DNA of 64,000 nucleotides from Prinsepia uniflora (Eukaryota > Streptophyta > Magnoliopsida > Rosales > Rosaceae), in the NCBI GenBank assembly GCA_032719365.1, contig CM064871.1, positions 60,586,416-60,650,415 on the forward strand, in the 5' to 3' direction. The notes beneath the pieces are model-generated. The model did not search any database, was not told the origin of the DNA, and saw only the letters and a list, made by a program, of their open reading frames with translations. Positions 12,331-22,613 of the stretch are shown here, piece after piece (the stretch's first letter is position 1; each line of letters opens with the position of its first letter). The position numbers and the translations under genes are program-made.

Positions 12331-12530
12331 AATTGAAACCCCTGCAATCCCCCACGATTCTACATCCAATTTCTGCCCCTAATCCCAGATTTCTTGAAAC
12401 CCTAGCAGACAAAATTTAGCCCCAATTCAAATTCTCAATGTTTCGATTCGATTTTTAATTTTCTCGCACACGTGGTCATCAAATTAGGTCCTACTCTACC
12501 ACGACGACTCCACGTTTGCAAAGACTGCTC
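12331..12530 (-). repeat. MULE terminal inverted repeat, right copy
   Basis: Reverse complement resembles the left end at 405-620: TTTGCAAACGTGGAGTCGTC, then CGAAACATTGAGA and TTTGAATTGGGG. Its outer edge at about 12530 abuts T1 integrase coding sequence, which suggests the MULE inserted into T1. Confidence 0.6.
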
Positions 12531-12810
12531 CACGTCTGGATGGTAGGAGATGACCCGATAGGAAGTTTTGCCAATCTCCACTGATATGATGGCTTCTGTG
12601 CTGGATGCCAGTTCAAATGGTGAGCAAAAATTTCCCCTTAGAATCCTCGTCTAGGCGAGTCTTCGGGTTGTATTTGATCAGCTTGTTGACTGCTTATACT
12701 TGGCCATTTGCTTGTGGGTGAGCGACATAAGCAAAACAGAGTTTGATTCTGTAGACTTGGCAGAAATTGCGGAAGCGAGCGCAGTCGAACTGCTTCCTGT
12801 TGTCTGTCAC
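12531..12810 (-). pseudogene. T1 integrase, C-terminal part of the core (Tat-type gypsy)
   Basis: The minus strand reads VTDNRKQFD (integrase second Asp region), AYVAHPQANGQV and STEAIISVEIGKTSYRVIS. These are typical of the integrase core of Tat-lineage Ty3/gypsy elements. Stops and small shifts show it is dead. It joins, across solo LTR A2, to GIPHTI at 18816. Confidence 0.85.
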
Positions 12811-13675
12811 TGACAGGACTCTTCCCAAATCCCTCGGGATTAGCGTGGGACGTGCCTGCACCCTTCTGACACGAAGTGTTAGACCAGGGATATTTCCGTC
12901 TTTTGCCCAACCGGGCTATTAGAGTATGCCAGGATCCGAAGGAGGAATGCGATGTCTCGTCTCTGCTACAGCCACATCCGCGATCAACCTGTAGGGCATT
13001 CAAAACATAAAAGTTGTGAGTGGACGAAACAAATAATTTTATAAAAACATTTCATAAAAGACCTTTATGCCCTTCATTAAAAACATATGCATGCATTTAA
13101 AAACCATTTCTAGGGTTCATGCCCGGTTCCCATAAACCGTCATGAACCATCAAACCATTTGGGCCTTAGCCCGAAATCCGTCAATCAAATACCTGGGACC
13201 TCCGCCCAAACCAAAACACGTGGGAACTCGTCCCAAAACCACCTCATAAGGGTCTCAGCCCAAAACCAATACGCGTGGGTCACAGCCCAACGCCATCTCA
13301 GTGGAATCACACACATATATACATATATACATATATAACCCATCCTAGGCACTTCCGGAGAAGATGCCATCTCGGGGCACATAACCCCTAGGGATCACAT
13401 CCCCGATATGGTCACGATGTCATCATATCTATCTAGTGTACACACTACTCGCGATCTCACTCCGAGTCTTCTCCCAGGAATCTCCATCTGGGAGGCTCAA
13501 TCTAAGGATCTAGTCTGAGCTCTCTCTCTAGATCTAGTCCACCCACGTATCTCTTCGGAATCTGGTCCGGGTCCACAACATCATAAGTAGCCTCCACTCC
13601 TGGAACAGGATCCCTAAGGGGATACCCATTTTGGTATGTGGATCGTGACTCTCCAGGTCGACGTTGGAGGAGACC

Positions 13676-16600
13676 TGCCAGGACCTACCCCGGTTTCACC
13701 CCGAAACCCGAGGTAAATCCCGCTCCCGTCTGACTCCCCGACACAACACCCGAGTAAAACTCACTCAAACCCAGTCAGACGCAGGAGTAATTAAACAAAA
13801 TATCCCGAAGTTATCCTTTACAGAGCATAGTACGACAATACAAGGAACTAAAAACCGATAAATTACACGCACGCGGAAGACTTTGAACTATTCCGGGGAT
13901 CCCTCACGTCACTTCTATGCTTCGGACTCTGCCTCGACGTCAAGACCCCGCGCTAGCTCCACAACCTGGAGGGCAATTTAAAACAGAAGATGTGAGTGGA
14001 CCATAAAAGAAAAGTTCTAAAACCATTTATCAGAAAACCGAGTTTAACCCTCCGTTTTGAAACCACATGCATAACCAACAGTTATGAACACAGTTATGAA
14101 ATAAGCATCAGAAAACATCATAAGAACAGAAACACTATAAAATATCATAAGAAACAGAAACACTATAAAACACTGATAGAAATCATAGCATGAGTATCAG
14201 AAACCGTATCATAAACCATAAAGCTCAAATCCTCATTTCCCGATCGAACCTACTGGACCTATCCGAGTCTTTAAACTCCCGAGTCTTTAAACTCAATCCA
14301 GGCCTTAATCATATCCGAGTCTTTAAACTCCCGAGTCTTTAAACTCAAGGCCTACGGGGGAAATCAATATATCCGAGTCTTTAAACTCCCGAGTCTTTAA
14401 ACTCAATCCGGGTCTTTAAACCCATTCCGGCCGGTCCTCCGTCACATATATCCGGGTCTTTAAACCCAATATCCAGATCCAGCAAATCCAATCTCAAAAT
14501 CATTTGAAAACCATTTACCAATCCACATCCAAACCCGAATCCGAAATCACTGGTCCGATGCCCTTCCGGCATCCAGAACCGTCATTCCGAACCCAAATCC
14601 GGAATCCACTTTCCAATTTTACAATCAAATTCCACTTTCCGAAAATCAGTTAATCACCAAATCATGTTTCAAAATCCCTTTGTAAACCAATGAAAACCAC
14701 TTATAGTAAAACATGCTGAAAACCGAACTTCCTTGACAAACGTGCAATCATGTAAAATCAACCAAAACATATTCGATAAATATAGAATAGTGATTAAAAG
14801 CCATAAAACAATGATAGAAAACAGTTATGCATGCTCGGCTTGAAAGAAGGGGTCCACTCACAGTACTGAGCCCTACTCGCGTCCCGAACGTCCAGCACGT
14901 TCCTCGGCTTCTTCGGGAAATCCCGATCCTATCAACCATCGTCAAAAATACGTCACTAATACATCTACGAACATTCACCTAAATTTCCTCAACAGTCCCC
15001 GAATCGAAAACCTAAAACCCGGGACCCTAAACATTCACCCTCGCGGAACTAAACACAAACGACGTCCGATTGACTCGAAACCAACTCCATTGAACTCACC
15101 ACAACTCCTAGACCAAAAACCATGTTGACCGTTTTCCCAACCGCCGCCGCACGCGCCCCCACGAGCCGCCCAAAGAGGCTGCGCGTGGCCCTCACGCGCC
15201 AGCTACAGTAGCATCATCAACCTCGACCTCACTGTGCTGAACCGGCCGCCGTGAATTGAACCGGCGAGGAGCATTCTCCGCCGTCCGGTCACCATTTCCT
15301 TCCCTTCTTCCACCCACGGCTTCGTCCAGACACCAAGAATCCATTCCCCTACTCCTCTAACCTCGACACAGTCCCACCATCGTCGATTCCAGCTCGAACC
15401 AGACAGCCCTCAAACCCCTGTTTCACGATCCATCTGCTCCGGTCACCTCCCGTCACGGTGGCGACACCAGACAATCCCTAGGGCCTTACTGAACCTAGAC
15501 CAACCCTCCTATACCGTCGACTCAGCCCCAAACTCGACGACTTTGGGTTTGACATTCACGGCCGAAACAGAGTAACAGAGTACTCCACTTCGACTGAGCT
15601 CCGCCGTGTACGCCCCGTCACGGCGACCACCATAAACCACTCCTAGGACCTCCCTAAACATCACCCTGACCTTCAATCCTCTCGGTTCTAAACTCAGACT
15701 CACGACTTTCCAAATGAAGTTTACGGGAAAAACAGAGAAAGAAAACTTACCCTTCGATTGCAGCTCCGCCGTGCGCACCGCCGCGTGCCACGGTGTTCGT
15801 TGGCCTCCCTGCAACCTCCTGAACGTCCCACGGTCGTGGTTTGAGCCACCTCATGGCGTAGCCACCACCAAACGCTCACGGTCTCCCTGTTTCCCCAAAA
15901 ACTTTGCCGCACCACCGCCGTGTCGTCGTGCACGATTCCACCACCAATTCACGACCACCAGCTTCCTTTCAGTCTCCCGTTCCTCCCTCACTCACCAGGA
16001 CTCGTCAATTACCACGATCAATCCTCAACTTCTCCTCACAAGCTCTCTCTGTTTCTCTTTGTTTGTCGAAGAACAACCACGGGTTTGCACGAGTGCACCC
16101 CAATTATTTGGGCTATGAACACACAGGATTCTCCAAGAATCCTCTAGCCCCTTGCCACATGTCACCATCCACTCAACCCTTATCCCATCTGGTTAAATCC
16201 CAGCCGTCCAGTTTGCTTTCTCTTTCTGCACAAATCCCCAGATGCCAAAAAGACCAAAATACCCTTCTGTTTAACACATTTTTACGGTTTTGTCAAAACT
16301 TCCTAGACCCGTAACTTTCGCCTCGTAAGTCCGATGAATACGTGCCGCCTGTCATCGAACTCAGGATGACGAAAGCTATCTAACCATGCTAGGTCAACCT
16401 ACCAAAACCCATTCGTACAAAAAGTCAACTATTCCCCCTAATTTACCCAAAGTACGGTTAAGCCCTCAACCTTCCGAACATCACAACTTCCTCCTCGGAT
16501 GTCGGAATCGAACGTACCTCATGTCTACGGGTTCGTGACGTCCTCAACTACGTCCTGGTCACTGGCCAATACCCAATTGACCACCCGAATAAAAGTCAAT

Positions 16601-16734
16601 ATTTTTGCCCGGACCAGGGGCAAAATCGTCATTCTAGGCTCCCGGACCTTTCGGGACCACCTAACCACTGATTATCCTCACTAATCACACCTTAATCCCT
16701 CTACTAATCCCGGCTCTCGGAACGGGTTGTTACA
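13676..16734 (-). mobile_element. Solo LTR B2, nested in A2
   Basis: 3059 bp, from TGCCAGGACCTACCCC to GGAACGGGTTGTTACA, with a perfect AGACC duplication (13671-13675 and 16735-16739). A long GC-rich stretch at 15150-16150 has open frames on both strands without domains. Confidence 0.9.
14255..14475. repeat. GAGTCTTTAAACTC palindrome array in B2
   Basis: Six copies of GAGTCTTTAAACTC, mostly as head-to-tail pairs, then two copies of GGGTCTTTAAACCC with matching arm changes. Confidence 0.85.
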
Positions 16735-16739
16735 AGACC

Positions 16740-17300
16740 AATCAATCATCTCATAAGGAGGGTATATACATACCAGTATATCAAAACCCATAAAAGCGGG
16801 ACTCACGCCCGATAACACCAAGCAAATGGGCCTCCAGCCCGAACATAGAAGTCAACAGGGCCTCTCGCCCGATTTCACCATAATTGGGCCTCGAGTCCGA
16901 ACTCAAATCAACTGGGCATCGAGCCCGATATCTCAGGGTCAGTCACGATCCCGATCGTAGCGATGCGTGCAACCATCAATTCAGGACCGCTCTCAATCCT
17001 GGTATGTCGCCGTGAACACATCACTGCCGCAACCATCTCGGGACCATGGTGCACACGTCGCTGATCGATCCTCTAAACCGTCAGCACAACGAAGTCGAGC
17101 CTCCAGTGGCTGCTCAACAACGGAACGTGCATCGTGACCTCTCCAGAAAGAACGTATCCCAATCCGGAGGCGAGCGTCACGTCGTCCGTCGCCGTGCACA
17201 CAGCACCCATAGTGACCACGACTCAGACCTACCGGTCATCAATAGGGTCTCATGCCCGAGTCAAACCAAATCCAAATGGGTCTCATGCCCGATTTTACCT
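16740..17300. repeat. GGGC...GCCCGA palindrome array in A2, distal part
   Basis: A2 sequence resumes after B2. Units such as GGGCCTCCAGCCCGA, GGGCCTCTCGCCCGA and GGGTCTCATGCCCGA recur to about 17295. An AACGGA...GCATCGTGACC block lies between them. Confidence 0.65.
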
Positions 17301-18820
17301 TTTCAAAACCATTTCATTAAACCTGAAAACCTCGAAGTACGTGCCCACACATAAACACACACCAAAATACACTCAAGGCATCCCAAAACACATATTAAAA
17401 CATATATAAAACATTTATGCATGCATCGATTTCAGAAATAAAGTCCACTCACAAACTGTCCGCGCTGTTGCCTCGATATGCGCGTTGTACGCCTTCCCGA
17501 GTCAACCGTCGCCTTCGGGGTACCCAAACCTGTCCAAACACTTTAGAGGGTTACTAAATAGTTAATTAACCCCTCACTAAAGCCCCCTAATTTTCCGGGA
17601 TTTTTCAGATTCCTCCCCACGCACCCGCACGCGCCGTCTGAAGTGGCTGCGCGTGGGAGCCACACGCCAGTGAACAGTGTCGTCCCCTACCTCGCGTCGA
17701 CCGGTCTGAATTGGTCCGGTCCGGTTCATCTGCAACTTGGGCCGGCGTGACCGATTCAAGCTCATTCCGGCCCAGTTTTTCACCGATTCCACTCCTAATC
17801 GATCCTAAGCTTCATATAATCGTCCTAGGAACCTAACCTAATTAATTAGGGACCCTAAAACAACCTAAACCCGACCGATCCAAAAAGTCTCTCACGGTTC
17901 GATTTTCCCGAAACCTCCCAGGGCTTCCCCGACGTCCAACCTTCATCCAAACCTTCCTAAAACAATCCTAGGAACTTATTTAATTCAACCCAAACATCCA
18001 AATCGATCCATAACAAGCAAAATTGAAAATGGGTAAAAATGGGTAAAACCGAACCTGCACGGGTTTTCCTCCTCCGCCGTGCACGGCGGTGCAGCCTGGG
18101 CCAGCCACCATGTCCAGCCGGTCCTCCTCCACTCTCTGGTCTCTCCTTAATGTTCAAGGATCAAGGTTTTTGGGTTTGGATGAAAAATGGGATTGGGTTT
18201 GGTTTTGGATGGATGGGAGAAAATGATCGATGCACGGGGAGGGTTTAGTGCATGAAGGAAAATGAGGGTGAATGGATGAATGACACCTGTCATTCATCCA
18301 TTGGCCCTGAGAAAAAGGTGGGGTCCACTAAAGTCCAAATAATCGTCCATCTCGAAAAACGTGCAATAGTACGTTCGAATTTTCGTGAACCATAACTTCG
18401 CCGTTGGACGTCCGAATTCGACGTGCCGCCTATCTATGGATTCGTATCGTCATTATCTACGTAACGGTGCTCGGCCCTCGGTCATCAGACCTTCTGGGTC
18501 AAAAGTCACTGGTTGGCCCCTTTTCGCCAAAATTACCAAAACGCCCCTGATCTTCCGATCCTCATAACTTCTTCCACGGATGTCGGAATCGAACGTGCCA
18601 CCTGTCTATGAACTCATGATGTCCCGAACTACGTCACGGTCATTGGTCAGAGTCCATTTGACCGTCCGAACGAAAAGTTAACATTTTGCCCATTCTAGGG
18701 GCAAAATCGTCATTTTTCACCAAACGTCCGATAATCCTCGTCTAATCTCCGATTAGCCTTGCTAACCCGTCATTAATCCTTAATTAATCCCTCTAATTCG
18801 GGACGGGTCGTTACAGTCAT

Positions 18821-19062
18821 GATGGTGTGTGGGATTCCGAAGCGACATATGACATTCTGACAGATGAAGCTTTCCAACTGCGTGGCAATGATGGTCTTCA
18901 ATGATTTTGCTTCTGCCTATTTGGTGAAGTAGTCGAAGACTACATCAACATGTTCTAATCTTTTCTTACCCCTCGTTATGGGGTCGTTGAGGTCAAGTCC
19001 CCAATGCGAAAATGGCCAAGGGTTGAGCATTGGAGTAAGTCGTTCTACAGGTAGGTGAGGAA
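18821..19062 (-). pseudogene. T1 integrase core (Tat-type gypsy)
   Basis: The minus strand gives WGLDLNDPI (first Asp region), VVFDYFTK, AEAKSLKTI and ICRFGIPHTI. A stop follows FDYFTK. It continues from the zinc-binding part at 19430 across the Cassandra LTR. Confidence 0.85.
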
Positions 19063-19067
19063 TGAGG

Positions 19068-19424
19068 TGTCACGACCCGGCCTATCTAACACAATATTGT
19101 CCGCTTTGGGCCCAGCCCTCACGGTTTTGTTTTCGGGAGCTCACGTGCAACTTCCCAGTAGGTCACCCATCATGGGATTGCACCAGCCTCAACTCGCTTA
19201 ACTTTGGGGTTCCAATCCCCCCCAAAGCCAATGAGCTCCCAAAAGGCCTTGTGTTAGATAGATACGTGCCCACACATATAAGGTACTTCACCTTTCCCTC
19301 CCCGAGCGATGTGGGATCCTTCACCGATCTTACCTTTCCAAGCTCACGGGTCTTGCTCACCGTTCTTGCTTCTCAAGCTCATGGGTCTTGCTCACCGTTC
19401 TTGCTTCCAAGATCGGGTCTTACA
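19068..19424 (-). mobile_element. Solo LTR of a Cassandra TRIM (5S-derived LTR)
   Basis: 357 bp from TGTCACGACCCGG to CGGGTCTTACA, with a perfect TGAGG duplication (19063-19067 and 19425-19429). On the minus strand it holds the Cassandra hallmark, a 5S rRNA-like block: AGTTAAGCGAG, TGATGGGTGACC and CTGGGAAGTT, matching the 5S A box, intermediate element and C box regions. It also has GGACAATATTGTG and AACAAAACCGTGAGGG, which I know from Cassandra LTRs. A 35-bp unit containing GGGTCTTGCTCACCGTTC is duplicated near 19337-19407. It lies in the T1 integrase. Confidence 0.9.
19149..19204 (-). promoter_or_regulatory. 5S-like internal RNA polymerase III promoter in the Cassandra LTR
   Basis: On the minus strand, in order: an A-box-like AGTTAAGCGAG (about 19193-19203), TGATGGGTGACC (19161-19172) and a C-box-like CTGGGAAGTT (19149-19158). 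Known Cassandra LTRs carry these 5S promoter boxes; activity of this copy is not shown. Confidence 0.7.
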
Positions 19425-19429
19425 TGAGG

Positions 19430-20123
19430 GCATACCTCTGGCATTGGTCACATTTCTGCATAAGAGCGACTGAATATGTATGCATGATTGGTCAGTATTA
19501 ACCTTGCCGGAAGGCTTTGCGGGTAAGGGACTTGAGCCCTGAATGGTTGCCACAGATACCTTCGTGGATCTCCTTGAGGACCGCAAATTCTCGATTTTCT
19601 GGTAGAAACTTAAGGAGAAAGACATCGAATACACACTTGTACAAATTATTGTGGACAATTATGTTCCGAGTAGATTGGCGTATAATGCACTTAGCCTCAC
19701 TCCGATATTCCAGTAGTTCTACATGTTTGAGGAACCGGAAGATTGGATCCAACCATGATGGGTTAGCGTTGATGGCCATCATCTGTCGTTCCTTTGTGTT
19801 AGGGGTCTCTAGTAGCTCAACTGGAACGCTACGACTGATATTGTCGTCGATGGAAGAGGCGAGTCGTGCTAGAGCATCAGCGTGGTTATTCTTTGAGCGT
19901 GGGATCTTGTTGATCTTGTAGGCTTGGAAACTGGGGACGAGTTTCCTTGCCTTGTCAATGTATAATGTCATAGAGATTTCCTTGGTTGCATAGTCATTGT
20001 TCACTTGGCGGATGACAGGCTACAAATCTTTGAAAATTCTGATTTGTCATGCTTGCAAGTCGTTCGCGAGGCAAAGACTGGGTATGAGGGCCTCATCCTA
20101 TATTTCATTGTTTGAGGCCTTGA
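19430..20123 (-). pseudogene. T1 RNase H end and integrase zinc-binding domain
   Basis: The longest open part is 19498-20004. Motifs are SNNE, FKDL followed by a stop (where the usual SDSQ would be), QVNNDYA, YKINKIPRSKNNHADALARL (end of RNase H), then HEGICGNHSG and KCDQCQRYA (the HHCC zinc finger of integrase). This order is typical of Tat-lineage gypsy elements. Confidence 0.9.
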
Positions 20124-20239
20124 TGACAGGTTCTGTCCCCGAAAGACATAAATAACCGTTCGCCCAATTCCAGGGGCAAAATCGTCACTTCCTTCAACTT
20201 TTTCCAAATTTTCCTTTTTCGAATTTCCGGGTCATTACA
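20124..20239 (-). repeat. E3 3' LTR, 116 bp
   Basis: Starts TGACAGGTTCTGTCCCC and ends CGGGTCATTACA (plus strand). It keeps the two ends of the 3-kb LTRs (TGTAA(T/C)GACCCGG on one side, GACAGAACCTGTCA on the other) but almost none of the middle. Confidence 0.75.
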
Positions 20240-22613
20240 ACCTACCCCCTTAAAATATTTTGTCCTCGAAATTCCAATCAGTAAACACCATAATAGTTTT
20301 CCCGAGGAATATGGATGTGAACCAAAAACATAATCCACCGCATACCCTTCTGGTTCAACCAAACCGAATATTAGTCCAAATCAAACTTATGGAACCTCAA
20401 TAATCCAGTCCTCGTAACTGGGTCAATATCGGGAAATATCTCTCTGAAAACCTCTGCCCCACGGGCAGTCATATCCATGCCTACTCGAAATACGGAGCCA
20501 TGCTCAACGTCCGAGTATACACAATCTAGAAATCACGAGTACCAGTATCATCATCCCAATCACATGTCATCCACTTATGACATGGTACAGTGGCTTAAAT
20601 CACCATGCATAGGCCACAGACCAACAACCTCATAAGGTTCAATAAATCGGGAACTCATTCCCCTCATTAAGTCAATCACTCCATACCCTTTTTCTAAGGT
20701 TACTTCATATCGTAAATTGAACTTTTCCTTTTGTTGGTTTATCATCATAGGTCTCACTGACGCCTACCCTGCCAATACCTGGCATTCAATATAATTATTC
20801 ATACGATATCAGAAATTATATCCATTCCTTAACCTCAATTCCATTCAACATCATGCACTAACATCATACACTAAGTATGATCCTGTAGTTGGACTCCAGT
20901 AGTGCAAATGATTAAAAATCACGTAGCACTCCAGTTCTATGGAGTTCCATCAATAACAAGATTTCGCCTATCCTTACGTTATCAGACATGTCAATTCTTG
21001 ACCGGCTATCTTATTAGCCTCCCTACGAATGATACCTGACCCGACAATGCGGTCTTAATTTCAATGTATCCTGACCATCGCATCATCACACATTAAACTT
21101 TTTTGTTTATCAATCATTTTCAATCCTGATGGTCGATACAATACTTATACATTCCTTCCCATAGGTATGACCTCTGTATACTCGATCCATGGCTCACTAT
21201 GATCGATCCCAAATCATGGAAGGAAAATAAAACTCCTGAGGGTTCAGCTAGCATCGAAAATACTAGCCCTATGCTACCGAAGCACACCTCACCAAATCTC
21301 AAATCTCATAGTGACATATCACCATGCACACGGAAAGGGTCACATCGACATAAGTCACTGTTTTCCCACTTGTAATCATTATGTTTCAGTTCTCAGTTCC
21401 AATAATTCTGACCTCCTTCCGGGTCAATCACCATAACTGGGAACACATTGTAGAGAACCCCTCTACAATTCTCTGTGGTATCCATCCAATCTCAAAACAA
21501 CTCATATTTCCCCATGACAGTTTCCATTAACCAATATATCTGTTTCTCCTGGGATTCACACTAATCCCAACTGTTCTTAGTATATGTTCCACAAACTTAC
21601 TCTGGTCGACCAGGCCTAACACTTATTCAACCATATACCCATGCGAGTACACCAATCAATCATCAATCATCAATCATGGTACCATATACCATACCATCCA
21701 AACATGGTCAGAATACCTGACTCATCATCTCGCAAACATAACCGGTTCATTTACTCATCCAAAGGCATCACCATTGGCTAACGTTAGCCACATCAGATCC
21801 GGACATCACATATTTCTCTTTTACTCAGTCACATGACTGTTAGTCATCACCCTATTGGCCACTCTGATGAGGCCCCATAATTACATATTTCCAACATAAC
21901 CACAGATTGTTAGCTCATGATAAGGGATACTTATCCCATGCCGTTACCTTATTAAGTTCTCCATAATTGACATATAAACTAGGACCATTATCCATTTTTC
22001 CTTTTTCACATCACTGGGTTCCCCATGGAAACACTGAGCCAAATGAACCCGTGTTTATCAAGTCCCACACTAGCACCTTTAGTCCTTCCGACTCTATAGG
22101 TGCCATATACCAAAGTGTCAGAGAAACAACTCATATACTCAACATGATCTCTATCATGGACTCAATCTCTCATCCTGGCAAAATCTCAGGGAAACATATT
22201 GTAAAATCCATACATCTTCAGCCATCACCAGGCATCTCATATACTAATCACATATACCACACATCTGACTAGTGAACTTTGATTACCTTATACCAACAGT
22301 CCATCGATTGTGAGGTTCAATATCATCCTAGAGGGTAACATCCCCGAGTCTCCCTGACATACAATCTCCCGTAACCTTGGACTCCACATATCACTCATGA
22401 GTCATCAACCAATCCATTCCAAGGATTACATCCAAATTATCCAAGTCCAAGAATACTCCAGGTCAGCCACAAGGCGAATAACGCCAGTCATCCTGGGTAA
22501 CCTCACATCGATAGGTCTACCCCCCTTAGGTCTTACCAATTTCACCATATAAGTACCGAGGTTACCACATAAATATCATCAATTTTATTACATCTGTAAC
22601 TCTCGTCCCGACC
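20240..22613 (-). pseudogene. E3 pol remnant: protease, reverse transcriptase and integrase fragments
   Basis: Minus-strand chromovirus motifs appear in several frames with many stops: ILGMDWLMTHE near 22400, NYGELNKVTAWDKYPLS near 21950, and an integrase C-terminal stretch (SRFIEPYEVVG, near 20640). No open frame longer than about 100 residues remains, so it is a relic. Confidence 0.7.

Larger units (their letters stand above)
405..12530 (-). mobile_element. Degenerate autonomous Mutator-like element (MULE)
   Basis: The element is bounded by related inverted ends at about 405-620 and 12330-12530. It encodes a dead MURA-type transposase on the minus strand (5523 to about 1778). Without the nested solo LTR A1 (6190-12085 plus its target duplication) the MULE is about 6.2 kb, a normal size for an autonomous plant MULE. 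The inverted-end similarity is seen by eye: a block beginning CGAAACATTGAGA and continuing TTTGAATTGGGG lies at 480 on the plus strand and, reversed, near 12450. A 9-bp target duplication, expected for MULEs, was not found, so the outer limits are approximate. Confidence 0.75.
12811..18815 (-). mobile_element. Solo LTR A2, interrupted by B2
   Basis: From TGACAGGACTCTTCCC to GGGACGGGTCGTTACA. The flanking duplication is GTCAC (12806-12810) against GTCAT (18816-18820), four of five matching. Removing the insertion rejoins T1 integrase in frame (GIPHTI to VTDN), which confirms the boundaries. Net length without B2 is 2941 bp. Confidence 0.9.

Noticed and set aside
19149..19204. 5S rRNA gene
   Set aside because: Only the internal promoter-like part is present, inside a 357-bp LTR with TG/CA ends and a target duplication. 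It is a Cassandra LTR.
21967..22272. 101-residue open frame on the plus strand in E3
   Set aside because: Antisense to the chromovirus reverse transcriptase relic, whose motifs read on the minus strand.
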